64,000 bases of DNA from Nitzschia sp. DOCU1. Lineage: Eukaryota; Bacillariophyta; Bacillariophyceae; Bacillariales; Bacillariaceae. The stretch covers positions 4,183,534 to 4,247,533 of the forward strand of contig OX595986.1 of the NCBI GenBank assembly GCA_951394045.1. The letters are read 5' to 3'. The first letter of the stretch is position 1. Each line of letters starts with the position of its first letter. Shown here one piece after another: positions 51,926 through 62,835 of the stretch. Under the pieces are notes generated by a model. It was given only the letters and a program-made list of their open reading frames with translations. It ran no database searches and was not told the DNA's origin. Position numbers and translations under genes: made by a program.

Positions 51926-52479
51926 GCAAAGTCATGCGCACCTCTCCGCCGAGTCCTATGCCCATTTTCTCCTGGATGGAAAATTCTTGGTCAGTCGGTC
52001 CTTTCTCTTTCGTTGGGCATCTATTCGCCTGTAATATACATAACAACGGATGGATTGCGGAAGAAGCAACGTCGGTCTAAAAGCGTTTCGCGGCAATATT
52101 CACCACCATCCACACACGCAAGCATTATGTCTCAGACCATTAATGCATCGCATCACATCGTGTGCCATTTTGCTGTAGCAAAAAGTATCCACGACTCAAA
52201 CGTGATTGGACCACCGTCTGTGGTCGCCCGTCGCATCTTCTCGCGTTGATGGATGATGATGAGATGCCATGCGAACTTCTTCCCATTTTTCCTTCTTGCG
52301 ATGGGTGATGTTTTGTTCTCTTCATACTTCTACCCACTGAATGTTTGGGACAAACCAGCTGGTGAGAGGCTACCAAGGAGCATACGTGGGTAATACACCG
52401 CAAGAGGGGGAATCTCGTCGTTGAGCTTGTCGTTTGGGTCATCAGGATATTAGTCGCATTCACTTGGTGAAAATCAAGA
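51926..52479. other. Divergent intergenic region, no supported gene
   Basis: This lies between the possible upstream exon of the minus-strand hypothetical gene and the VTT-family gene. Overlapping ORFs on both strands (52013-52496) lack domain features; it is taken as promoter sequence for both. Confidence 0.5.
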
Positions 52480-53683
52480 ATGGACGAGTCACCCAATGTT
52501 CACTTGTCCATTGGCGAGGCGTCCGAGACGGATGACACTCGTCATTCCAATGCCAATCTCCACCCCATGCGGACTTTAGACGAGCAACAATCTGGATACA
52601 TTCGAGTCGTCGTCATTACCTTGCTCCTTGTCGCACTAGGCTTTGTGGTCTACGACTCCTTGGGCGATCGGGTTGTTGAATCCACGATTCTGGAGTTTTT
52701 GGCATGGGTGGAGCTTCACCCACGAAAAGGCATGCTGGCAGTGATATGTGTTTACATCCTAGCAACGATCCTTTTCGTGCCTGGGTCCATTCTTACCTTT
52801 GGTACCGGTTATGCGTTTGGGTCGGCCTACAACAACAAAGTGGAAGGAGTCGCGGTGGCGTCAACGGTACGTAGAGAATGCTCGATTGTGATTTGTTGTT
52901 CCCCGAATACGATTACATGCTTATGGTTCAAGCAAACTAACTTGCTCTGCTGCATATTTCTCCATTCACCGCCAGTGCGTATTCATCGGTGCATCTCTGG
53001 GATCCATATGTACTTTTCTTCTGGGGCGATACCTGTTCCGTAGTTGCGTTGTTCGTTTAGCCTCCTCTTACCCGATATTTCAGGCTATCGACCGAGGTAT
53101 GTAACAGATACGCCGAAACTGCTCTTTGATACGTTTCTTATTCTTTTGATCGCCCTACATATACAGCACTCCAGTCGAACGGCCTCAAAATCATGATACT
53201 TCTTCGACTGTCGCCTCTGATTCCGTACAATGCATTGGATTACATGAGTGGCATCACTGCCATTCCCCTCTGGTCTTATACGCTGGCAATGATCGGGATG
53301 TTGCCAGGGGGTATATCTCTTTCGTTTATTGGCGCGAGTGCATCTAGCCTGACAGATACGTCTGCCACGGAGAATATGACGCTCAAGATTGTCACCATTG
53401 TCATCGGCGTTGTATTTGCAGCTGGTGGCGTGTTTGTCGCCTCCTATTACTCCAAGCGGGAGCTGGATAGGGTGAGCTTTATTTCCGAATTTGGATTGAG
53501 TCGTTGTCAACAATAATCTCACACTTTTGTCTCTTGTGGTCTTTTGTTTTTCCCAAGATCCTTGCCGAAGATGAAATGAATGGTGAACTTCTGCACGCGA
53601 ATGAGGATCACAGTTACGGGATAACTCCAGTAAACGAGGTTCTTTACAGTGACGAAACAAGAGCTGAGCATACAATTGATTGA
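52480..53683 (+). CDS. VTT-domain (SNARE-associated Golgi / TMEM41-TVP38-like) membrane protein, 4 exons
   Basis: Exons are 52480-52866, 52976-53096, 53167-53471 and 53558-53683. The introns of 109, 70 and 86 bp all have GT-AG ends, and the product is 312 aa. It belongs to the VTT/DedA-related family, whose eukaryotic members (TMEM41B, VMP1, TVP38) act as lipid scramblases or in Golgi and ER traffic. Residues 1-38 are hydrophilic. A first membrane span (VVVITLLLVALGFVVYD) is followed by the VTT core: FVPGSILTFGTGYAFG, then GASLGSICTFLLGRYLFR, then LLRLSPLIPYNALDYMSGIT and IGMLPGGISLSFIGASA. The LSPLIPYNALDY segment is the family hallmark. A last span (IVTIVIGVVFAAGGVFVASY) leads to a short hydrophilic tail. 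It converges on the dipeptidase gene 148 bp away. Confidence 0.85.
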
Positions 53684-53831
53684 TGGTACCGACGTTTCCA
53701 CCATGTGACGCGTTGCGCTGGTACATCAATGCGCTGCACGGAACACTGAGACAAAAAGAAGAGCTCGAACGCTAGTCTTGCTGCTACAAAAGAACTCGAG
53801 TGAAGTTTGGCGCAACTTGTTCTTTCGTCTA

Positions 53832-55746
53832 CTATATTTCACATTTACACTTGAAGCCTCGAATGAAGGCTCCGGGGATCATGAGGTCTGCCTCTGTCAA
53901 CGGAGCACAGCGGCATTCCGAAGGCTTGGGTCCTTCAATTTTGCCCAGCTCGTGCAAATACAGCCCCAAGACCTTTCCCGAGAGGTGGCATTACGCTTGT
54001 AAGTGACACTTCCATCTTTCGACGTCGATCGATTTCAATTAACATACCTTAATTCCCTTGACGAGATTGACGATGTTGTACTTCTCGTTTTGTGAATGAG
54101 CCATATCATCACTGGCGCCTATCGGAAGCAAAAGCACATTCATACCTGTTGCATCCTCAAGCGCCGGAGTTATAGGGATTGAACCGCCCTCTCGTGAATA
54201 GTCGGGTTTTACGCCGTAGACCGTCTCAATAGCCCTTGCCGCAGCTTCGTAGTTGGGGTGGTGAGGATCTGACAACCAAGATTTCGCTCCATGGATCATT
54301 GAAATCGACATTTGGTTGGGAGAATTGAGCTGCGAAAAATAACGAGCTGTTAGCGCCGATCCCACGGGCAGCGCAAGAGCAACGTCGTTTCTATTCGGCA
54401 CATACCTTGGCAAACTCTTTTTCGACGTGAGCCACCACTAGTTTCTCTATTTCCTTCGGGTCTTGGTCCGGTACTAGCCGCATGGAGAACTTCCCAATAC
54501 AAGTCGCTGGGATGACAGTTTTGGCTCCCTTTCCGGAAAAAGCACCTTCGATGCCATGCAAGCTTAGCGTTGGAAATCGCCATCGAGCCATCAACAACGA
54601 CATTTTATCCGTATGGAAAGTGTTCACCTTGTTCTCTTCCTTGAACTCCTCTACGTTGAATTCAATGGTATCATACAAGGCCTCCTCTTCTTTCGTCACA
54701 GGCTTGACAGAATCCATCACTCCTTCCACTAGGATCTTCCCATTCGAGTCCACCAAAGTACTCATTAATTTGATCAGATCCGTCATTGCCTCATGAACGG
54801 CGCCACCCAGGACACCTAGTAATTGACAGGCGATTTGGATGAGACACCCCAATACACTGCACAAACGAGAATTTCGATTCCCAATGCCTCCTACTCACCG
54901 GAATGCAAATCTTGTTCACAACCCTTGACGGAAAGCTGAAAATAGGCCAGCCCACGCAATCCATACGTGACGCAAGGTTTCGTTTTTCCGAGCCAGTAAT
55001 TGTCGCTAATGCAAAAGAAATCCTGTACGACGTCGTGTCAGATTCTGCAAAGGATAACAGCAGCAGTGTCCTGTCTTTATTTCCACCAACGGCAGACGTA
55101 CCACATCGTTCAGGAACTTGCCCTGCTTGGCTTCATCGGCAATGGTCTCGAACACTCCATCACTTCCATACTCTTCCATTCCCTCATACAAAATTTTGAT
55201 ATTGACAGGAAGACTAATACCCAAAGCCTGGTGCGCTTCTATTATCCACAGCCAACTCAATGCTGGCCCTTTATCATCCGTACTTCCTCGACCAAATAAC
55301 TTGCCATCCTTTTCCGTCATTGTAAAAGGCTCCGTATCCCATCCATCCTCTTTGGCGGCTGGTTGGACGTCCAGGTGACCATAGACGCAAACCGTCTTGA
55401 GCTTCGGATCGACATGAAATTCTCCCAAGAGAATGGGCGGCAAGGGACGCTCGTCGGTGCTGACGGGATTCGGTAACATGATGGCAGATCCCCCGAGACG
55501 TTCAATGTGTCCTTTGGTCCATTCCATCATCTTGACGACGTCACCAAGATGTTCATCTAGCTGTGCAGAGATGGAGGGGATACTAAAAGGAAAGCAAGTA
55601 AATAATAACGTTTTGTGAGAAAAAGGGTAGAGCATCCTCATCAACAGCGCGATAACTTACGCCACTGCCTCCCCAAGTCGGTCAATGTAAAGGCGAGTGT
55701 TTGCATCCACGTATTCAAAGAATTTTTCCTGCAATTCGGCCTCCAT
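53832..55746 (-). CDS. Cytosolic dipeptidase, CNDP2-like (peptidase family M20), 6 exons
   Basis: Exons are 55746-55661, 55582-55102, 55022-54899, 54815-54406, 54329-54048 and 53972-53832. The introns are 75-83 bp with GT-AG ends; all junctions keep frame and give 507 aa. It resembles human CNDP2, a two-metal cytosolic dipeptidase (Cys-Gly and other dipeptides). Metal ligands are visible: His in [10 protein letters not shown], Asp in [10 protein letters not shown], Glu in [13 protein letters not shown], Asp in CISDNYWLG and His in [11 protein letters not shown]. The lid domain has [18 protein letters not shown] and [20 protein letters not shown]. The last exon ([13 protein letters not shown]) adds a C-terminal tail about 30 residues longer than in animals, ending near KCKCEI. 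No targeting peptide is seen. Confidence 0.9.
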
Positions 55747-56318
55747 TTTTCTCGTGTAGTGTTTCAATGATTAGAATAAAATGAACGCAGGGTCGTCGAC
55801 TAAATGATCAATGCCATCTAGGGTACAAGAAATGAAACGAAAGACCGTTGATGTTGTCATCATCATTGCATCCTTCCTACTTTGGAGACCGACGCTCTCA
55901 CCACAGATGATGTCATCACAATGGATATGCGGGGAACCCTCGCGAAGAAAGATTTTCCCGCGCGCGTTTTTGTCCGGCGTGCCAACGTTTTTCACCGATC
56001 CCCAAATGTCCGGTCACCGAACCATTCTTGAAGTTGCTCGTAGAAACGCATCCACGTTGCACAAATCTATCTATCGGAAGGCTACACCACGTTCCGTCGT
56101 CGCGTGGAGTGCCATTGGTGGGATGTTTGGGAACGCGTGTCGCAAAAGCGAGCGAGGAGAATCCACCAAGACGTACTAACGCATCCGTGGTGTTGTCGGA
56201 GCGTCCTTCTTTCTTTTCGTTCGTCTTGGAAATGACACATCGTCGTCGTTTTCACACAAAAGCAACAAATCCTTGTTTAGAGCATTTCGTTTCATACTTT
56301 ACTGCAGTTGTCATCATC
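55747..56318. other. Divergent promoter region between dipeptidase and heme oxygenase
   Basis: 572 bp between divergent starts. The heme oxygenase frame stays open upstream to 56028, but that part has no transit-peptide logic and is judged 5' UTR. No other supported gene. Confidence 0.5.
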
Positions 56319-57204
56319 ATGAGATCCCACAATTCCCTCGCCGTTGCTGCCTTGGTAGCGTTGCTATCCAAGAATGGCGTTGCCTTTTCTGTGACGCGAA
56401 CAATGGCGGAAAGAACACGATTTTCTACCGTCGTTGTCAGTCCGGCAGGAAGTACTTCCCTAGCCATGTCAGCACCAGTCGAGACGGCAGGTGGCTTTAT
56501 TGAGACGGAACTACGAGGAAAAGCCATGAAGCTTCACACGCGGTCGCAAGCTCCCAAGGAAGGTCAAGCCGACGAGAAAAAGATGGAACCTTACACACCC
56601 ACGAGGAACGATTATCTGAGATTTTTGGTGGACTCTCAGCACATTTACAAAGCGTTCGAAGACGTGGTAAACGAATGTGATGAACTTGCCATCTTTCGAA
56701 ATACAGGTCTCGAACGTGTCGAGCCGCTAGAGAAGGACATTGCATTCATGGTTCAAGAATACGGTTTGGAGCGACCTCCCGTGGGCAAGCCGGGCCTGAA
56801 CTATGCTGAAGAAATAAGGCGGCTTGGGAAGGAAGGGTTGATTCCTGAACTCATGTGCCACTACTACAACTTTTACTTTGCGCATACGGCTGGGGGGAGA
56901 ATGATTGGCAAGCAAATGAGTGCCTTGCTATTGGACAGGAAGACACTGGAGTTTTACAAGGTAAGTGACAAGTTTCCCTTTCTGGGGCCCAGACTACGCA
57001 AGCACATCGTCGTATCTGACAATTACATTGTAGTGGGACGGTGACCTGAACAAGATCAAAGATAAAGTGAAAGGAGATATTGAAGAAATGGTTTCGCACT
57101 GGTCACGCGAGGAAAAGGATCGATGTGTGGAGGAAACGGCAGGCGCGTTCCGGGGAGGAGGCGCAGTAAATAGCTATTTGAGTGGAGGACAGTCGCCTCA
57201 TTAA
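56319..57204 (+). CDS. HO1: Plastid heme oxygenase, 2 exons
   Basis: Exons are 56319-56960 and 57034-57204. The 73-bp intron has GTAAGT/TAG ends, and the product is 270 aa. Heme oxygenase opens heme to biliverdin IX-alpha using ferredoxin in plastids, feeding bilin chromophores and iron recycling. The sequence matches plant HY1: the proximal His in MKLHTRSQAP (His73), YLRFLVDSQHIYKAFEDVV, FRNTGLERVEPLEKD, YYNFYFAHTAGGRMIGKQM on the distal helix, LEFYK|WDGDL across the splice site and SREEKDRCVEET. Residues 1-23 form a signal peptide ending GVAFSVTR, where A-F matches the diatom plastid motif, followed by a Ser/Thr-rich transit peptide. The start was chosen at MRSHNS because the upstream in-frame extension does not fit targeting. 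Confidence 0.92.
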
Positions 57205-57882
57205 ATGATTTCTGGTTCGAGTGCGTCAGATTCCACTTTTTTGAAGCTTCAATTCTTTCGTTCCTACGACTCCAACAGCACACTACTTGAAGGTCGCCTT
57301 CCATGCCGGCGACCCTGTTCTAGCCATGTACAAATCTTTTATTGGTGTACATGTCGACACACCACAGATTCTTTATAATTAGAAGCCATTTATGAACACC
57401 AACTTTCCTACTAAAGGTGTAAGCCGTGACTGGAGTGCCTTGTCGTCTATTCCCGAAGAGACATACACAGCCACGCAGAAACAGTGACTGAATACTATGT
57501 CTACATTCATGATCCCAATGCCAATGAAATCGTCAAGTACGTGCAGGATCTGATGATTCTGGGAGGCCCGTTTTCGTTGACTACATAGAAAGAGTAGCGC
57601 CGCGAAGACAGTCAGTAAAACTAACGTCGTCAACTCGATCTTCCTAATTTGGTCCTTCGAGTCGGACGTCCGGAAGTCGAACGCGCGGGCTTCGTACGTT
57701 GCGTTCGTTGCGTTGCGTTCGTTCGTTCGTTGCGTTGCGTTCGTTGCGTTCGAGAAAGAGCTAAAATAGTGTCTTTTCAATAGGCGAAGGGCCGCACGCC
57801 GAGAAAGCATCGCTTCTCGCATCGGCACGTCGGTAGATTTTGTTGTTGGAGATTATTTGGTGGAGGACACAACGCTTTCACC
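57205..57882. other. Intergenic region upstream of ATP synthase gamma
   Basis: This holds the 3' flank of heme oxygenase, a CGTTG-type repeat cluster (57697-57752) and the presumed ATP synthase gamma promoter. A minus-strand 149-codon ORF (57379-57828) passes through the repeat, where it encodes a run rich in Asn, Ala and Thr, and is judged spurious. Confidence 0.5.
57697..57752. repeat. CGTT/GCGTT short tandem repeat cluster
   Basis: About 56 bp consist almost only of CGTT and GCGTT units. They lie about 130 bp upstream of the ATG of ATP synthase gamma, so they may be in its promoter or 5' UTR. Confidence 0.85.
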
Positions 57883-59165
57883 ATGGCGCCTCTTCGAACC
57901 ATCGCCCAACGGGCGATCCCCCGTGTCTCTGGAATGTGAGTATAAAGATCTGTTGGAAAAGTTGTTGAGATGTGGATGCTGAATGCGAAAGTGAATTCGG
58001 TTTGGCTCATGGCGATGGCCCGCCAATTTCCCCCTTTTGGTGAAAATCGGGAGATTCCGTCTCGTAAGATTCCTACTGCAGGAAACGTTGCATTATCGGA
58101 GGGGAATTTTCATCGGATACCTTTGTTCAGTCTCTCCTTCTTTCATCTTTCTTATAACGTGTCCCTTTTCAACTTGCTTTCATCGAATGTAGCATCTCCC
58201 AGCAAGTTCGTGGTATGGCTACTGAGAAACAGAGTAAGTGAGAAACGCGGTGTGCACAAGTTTGACTCGAAGGAATCGGCAATGTCTTACATTATTTTGT
58301 TGGATCTTCGTTTTGCGCTTGCAACTATCTAGTTTGGAACCAAATCCAGTCCACCAAAAATATTAAGAAGATTACTTCTTCCATGAAAATGGTGTCCGCG
58401 GCAAAACTCAAGGGTGACGAAAACCGCTTGGCTGCTTCTGTGCCATTCAACGCCTGGACGGCTGGGCTCAGTTCTGCACCACTGCAGATTGAAAATGCAA
58501 CTTTCGAAGAACTCCCTGCGAAGTGCCTGCTTGTTCCTTTTACTTCCGAGAAGGGACTCTGCGGTGGTGTTAACTCGTTCGTTACACGTGCCACGAAGAA
58601 CATCATCAAAACCCTCATGGCTGCCGGAAAGTCGGCAGATGTTGTCGTGATCGGAGATAAAGGACGAGGTCAGCTTCGTCGAACACACGGTGACTCAGTC
58701 ATCCGATCCGCTACGCAGGTTATTTCTCCTGGATCGTTCCCTCTGGCATCTGGCCTTGCCACAGAGTTGTTGGCCGTCGGTGCTGCCGATCAGTATGACG
58801 CGATTGTCCTCATTTACAACAGTTACGTCAACGCCGCTGTGTACAAGCAAATGTACAAGGTCATCACCCCTTTCTCTGACGCCACTGAGGATACCACTTT
58901 CATGCCCGGATATGACTTCGATATGGACAAGGAGCAAGCGATGGAGGACTTGTTCGAGTACATGATCGCCTGCCAAGTATTCCACAGCTTCATGGACGGT
59001 GCCGCCGCAGAACAATCGTCGCGTATGACTGCCATGGAGAATGCCTCCAAGAACGCCGGCGAAATGATTGATAAGTTGACGCTTAGGTACAATCGTGCTC
59101 GTCAAGCCCGTATTACTACCGAGCTTATTGAGATTATCTCTGGAGCTTCTGCTCTGGAGGGTTAA
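57883..59165 (+). CDS. ATP5F1C: Mitochondrial F1 ATP synthase subunit gamma, 3 exons
   Basis: Exons are 57883-57935, 58193-58233 and 58333-59165. The introns of 257 and 99 bp have GTGAGT/TAG and GTAAGT/TAG ends, and the product is 308 aa. Gamma is the central rotor stalk of F1-ATPase in the mitochondrial matrix. The family N-terminal helix reads QIQSTKNIKKITSSMKMVSA, and the C-terminal helix has SRMTAMENASKNAGEMIDKL and ELIEIISGASAL. GLCGGVNSFVTR is the conserved middle segment. The absence of the extra regulatory insertion of plastid gamma points to the mitochondrial subunit. The first two short exons encode a basic presequence (MAPLRTIAQRAIPRVSG) typical of mitochondrial import. Confidence 0.93.
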
Positions 59166-59410
59166 ACCTGACCGGTCCGTCGCGACATACAAATTGCCAT
59201 TCCGTGTCCAGTAATTAGCTTTTGGATTTTAAACACCTATGAACGTCTCGCTGATTTGCTGAGTGTCACTCTTAGCTTCACTACTAGGGTAGGTACCTAC
59301 CAGGTAAAGTAGTCCGGAGGATGATGGCGTTGGGTTTTGCAGTCTAGTTCTGAGGGCTGGCTCTCACCCCATATCAAACGTTTTCCTAGCATTATATTGG
59401 TACGTCTACT

Positions 59411-60556
59411 CTACCTGTCGGTATTTAGAGGCCGCTCTTCAAGCGCTTCACTTTCTTCGCAGGGCACAATCTGGTCTTGTTTCAACGCAAGCACCTGCGT
59501 AAACTCGCGGGCAGCGGTGTTCAAGAGAGAGGGCAAGGCAAACACTCTCAGCAACTCGCGCACGGCAGTCCCGATCAAAACGAAAACGAAGCCAAGCAGA
59601 GCAAAGAAAGAAGGGATCCCTTGAACCAGCTTACTGGGAGATATATTGGAGAGATCCCTGACCTCGTTGTATGACTCTTCCACCTTGTCTTGCTCTGAAT
59701 TCGTTGGCTCACAATCCTCCTCGTCCTCTTCGGGTAGTTCCCCAAGTAGGCGCAGGGCGTGTGTTCGTATTTCATCTGCTGGCATCTCATTGTCCTCTTT
59801 ATCATTTGATCTTGCAATAAATGGAGAATCAGATTCCGATGCTGTCTCCATTTCAGAGTTACGGATCGAACTGAATCCACGTTTCGACGCATCTTCGAGC
59901 AAGCGTCTTGCATGGTCTCGAATGGGACATGCGGGAATTGGCGGATCGTCTTCCTCCTTGGCTTTTGGTTCTCTCCTACTAGATGCTGTTGTTGTTTTTA
60001 CCGAGAGTAGTTCTCTAGCACGATTTCTGATGGCACGCACGGCCTCCGAGGTGGGGCTTTCATCCCTCTGGTCAACCTCTGACTCTCCCGTTGTTGCCTT
60101 CTCTGATGTGCTACGAGAGGTATCTTTTGACTCCTCCAGGAGCCGTCGCACGTCTTCCAGTATACGAGCAGCATCATTTCGTAGCCTTCCCTCCGACGAA
60201 GTAGATTCTTCATGTCTTGACTCAACGACAACGTCTGACTTCGCACTCTCGATGGTTGTATTGGTTGCACCTTTCCCGGTGGCTTTGTTGATTCTGGGAG
60301 TGACGGTATCAGGGGCCGAAGGTATCAGCGAATGCGTAGAAGCATCACCGTCATCGTCGCTATCGCAAGAGCGATTCGCCAAGTGAATACGTTCCATGGC
60401 TTTCCGAACCAAATCTACTTTATCCAAGAGCTCTTGGGTTTTTCCAGTGCTGGCGGCATTGGTACATTCATCTTTGTCCTCCATTGAGTGTGGGTCAAAC
60501 AAGCTTCTTTTGTGCATTGCTGAGTTATTGAGAAGTTCATTCTGAATGGCTAGCAT
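59411..60556 (-). CDS. Hypothetical protein with repeated IRxHARRLL motifs and C-terminal membrane segment
   Basis: I do not recognise this gene. The 381-aa product is mostly hydrophilic and acidic, with Ser/Glu/Asp-rich linkers. A short amphipathic motif repeats at residues 125-140 (LRNDAARILEDVRRLL), 175-184 (AIRNRARELL), 211-220 (PIRDHARRLL) and 262-271 (EIRTHALRLL). A looser copy may lie at 47-60 (KVDLVRKAMERIHLA). A hydrophobic segment at about 314-332 (IPSFFALLGFVFVLIGTAV) is followed by an amphipathic helix, so it may be a tail-anchored or hairpin membrane protein. It is a single exon, divergent from ISN1. Spaced short helices on a disordered acidic chain suggest multivalent binding to a partner, which is speculation. 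Confidence 0.72.
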   Translation of the reverse strand: MLAIQNELLNNSAMHKRSLFDPHSMEDKDECTNAASTGKTQELLDKVDLVRKAMERIHLANRSCDSDDDGDASTHSLIPSAPDTVTPRINKATGKGATNTTIESAKSDVVVESRHEESTSSEGRLRNDAARILEDVRRLLEESKDTSRSTSEKATTGESEVDQRDESPTSEAVRAIRNRARELLSVKTTTASSRREPKAKEEDDPPIPACPIRDHARRLLEDASKRGFSSIRNSEMETASESDSPFIARSNDKEDNEMPADEIRTHALRLLGELPEEDEEDCEPTNSEQDKVEESYNEVRDLSNISPSKLVQGIPSFFALLGFVFVLIGTAVRELLRVFALPSLLNTAAREFTQVLALKQDQIVPCEESEALEERPLNTDR

Positions 60557-61144
60557 TGTTCAAGTTGGCACGGGTGCAGCGCAACGGTTTGGGTGTCAAT
60601 GATGTTTGGTGGGAATGCGATCGCCAAAGGTCAAATCTCCCTCCATCGTCTAATCAGGTGCACCGTTTTTTGCGTTTACGGTCGGAGACGCTTTGTCGCG
60701 TCGGCGAATGAACAGCGCTCGCCAATTTTATATGCCTAGGTTGACCCGCCAGGCGCGTTATTATATTCAGCATTGTATACAGATAATTTCGATTATGGCC
60801 CAAGAATCGCAGAAAGACACACAGGATGGACGATTGTGACGTCACCAAGATTTCGGGATTGATGGAATTTCTTCTTCCATCACGTTGGCACCCACGCGTC
60901 ATCCGCAGAGACATCCAGTGCCAGTATGATAGTAGCCATCAACTGCTTCACTCCGCAGCAACCTTGCGGCCATCACGTTCTTGTGGACCTTCGCACATTT
61001 ACCTCGTTTCGGTCACTCTCGGGATATTGCTAGCCAGAAGAAAGAAACCGAAGTGATCGTCCGGGGTTGCATTATTGTCCTCCTCGTAGGTTTTCATCAA
61101 AAAAATCCTAAAGATTCTCGCTTCAGATTTGGATTTCCAGAATC
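60557..61144. other. Divergent promoter region between hypothetical gene and ISN1
   Basis: 588 bp between divergent starts. Short ORFs (60654-61205) have no domain features; the region is taken as promoter and 5' UTR sequence. Confidence 0.5.
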
Positions 61145-62767
61145 ATGTCCTTTTCGACACGACGACGAAACTACCTCCTTACGCCTCATCGTCGTGATGG
61201 ATTGATTGAGTGGTAAGTTGAAAATATGTTGGGGGTGGTTCCTTTTTGAACTTCCAGTAGAAGCTCACATCGATATTATCGTGCTATTTATTTTTCAGGA
61301 TGAAGAGCATGCTCTCCCACAGCTTTGTATTGGACTGTCTGGAGGACACTGGCCCCGATACCTTTTCGCATTTTGAAGTTTTGATTGAGGAGCATCGTCG
61401 ACTGGAAAAGGAGGGAAGTTCGCGTCCTTCTAGGTTGAAGCAGCTTGTACCGACCGTCGGAACCTTTCACACTCGGTTGCCCCTGCGTCAAGCCTTTATC
61501 GCTTACAATGACAAACACTTTTTGACGAAACGAAAGCACATTCAAATTTCATTCAATGAAATTCGCCACAGTTTGAACCTTGCTCAGGTGATTGCCATGC
61601 GTTATCCGGAGGGTGATCCTGAGGCAACTCGAGAATCGGAAGCTTTTCAGCTGTCGACTGCGAATCTAGAGGACGATGCCGATATCAAGGAGGAAACGAT
61701 TGAACCTGGTCAGCTCAAGGGCCCCAAGATGATTTCATTCGATGGAGATCAGACTCTGTATACTGATGGTGCCAACTTTGACAGTAACCCAAGACTTGCC
61801 AACTATCTGTATCTCTTGCTTCGCCATGGAGTTTCAGTTGCCGGTACGTTGTGTGCACTTTTGAACTTGTTGCGTTTGTTTGTTTGTGATCTCATTTTTT
61901 CCAAAAGTCGTTACTGCCGCGGGCTACGAGTACAATGTGGAGAAATATGAGTTTCGCCTTTCTGGTCTCTTGAACTATTTCAAAGAAAAGAAACTAACCT
62001 TGGAGGAGTGCGAACGCTTTTATTTGTTCGGGGGAGAGTGCAACTATCTATTGCATCTTGGTGAGGACTTTCATCTGCATCCTGTGCGGGAAACTGGACG
62101 TGGTGGTTGGATGACAGCTACAAAATATCTACCAGATTCCCCCGGAAACTGGAGTCCAGAAGAGTTGGCAGCTTTGCTGGATACTGCCTACAATGCCGTC
62201 CAAAAAAGCCTGGAGGACCAAAATATCAAAGGCCGTGTCATTCGAAAGAAACGATCGGTCGGGCTGGTGCCCTCCGGCCCAGCTTCCATTCCGCGGGAAG
62301 CCTTGGATGAAACAGTTCTTCGCTCCCATATGGCGCTTACGTCAATGAATGGTGGTGCGGGGCCGAATCTTCCATTCTGTGCGTTCAATGGTGGATCCGA
62401 TGCGTGGGTGGATGTTGGAAACAAACGAGTGGGTGTCGCCGTCTTGGCGTCGTACCTTGGCGTTAATCATGATGAAATCTTGCACATTGGCGACCAGTTT
62501 CTCAATACTGGTAACGATTTTGCAGCCCGGGCTGTGTGTCCGTGCATTTGGATCACGTCACCCGACGAGACCACTTATATTTTAAAAACAATCTTGCGCC
62601 TTGCCGGTATTCGGTACGAGCTCGACAATGAAAAAGAAACCCAAGCATTTTTGACAGGCAATCCGCCTGCTCAGAAAGAAGCCGCTGCCATCGATTTCAG
62701 TGAAATGGAAAGGAGGACAAAAGTTGTTCAAGAAATGGATGTTTACACTGGCGAAATTAAAAAATGA
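61145..62767 (+). CDS. ISN1: IMP-specific 5'-nucleotidase (ISN1), 3 exons
   Basis: Exons are 61145-61212, 61299-61843 and 61908-62767. The introns of 86 and 64 bp have GTAAGT/CAG and GTACGT/AAG ends, and the product is 490 aa. ISN1 dephosphorylates IMP to inosine in purine turnover and belongs to the HAD superfamily. Exon 1 encodes RRNYLLTPHRRDGLIEW, matching the yeast YHLKSHRKDEFIDW start. The HAD motif I reads MISFDGDQTLYTDG with the two catalytic Asp residues. VVTAAGYEYNVEKYEFRLSG crosses the second splice site. FCAFNGGSDAWVDVGNKRVG and HIGDQFLNTGNDFAARAVCP supply motif IV acidic residues. Without the first exon the N-terminal conserved segment would be missing, which supports the spliced model. 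It converges on SEC62, with only 68 bp between stops. Confidence 0.92.
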
Positions 62768-62835
62768 GCTGTATGACCTGCAATTCGAAAAGGCCCACTT
62801 GTACCCGCCTGTGACTAGTGTACAATGATTATTCT

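Noticed and set aside
56028..56318. 97-residue N-terminal extension of heme oxygenase
   Set aside because: The ATG at 56319 gives a proper signal peptide with A-F motif; the extension would bury it inside the protein.
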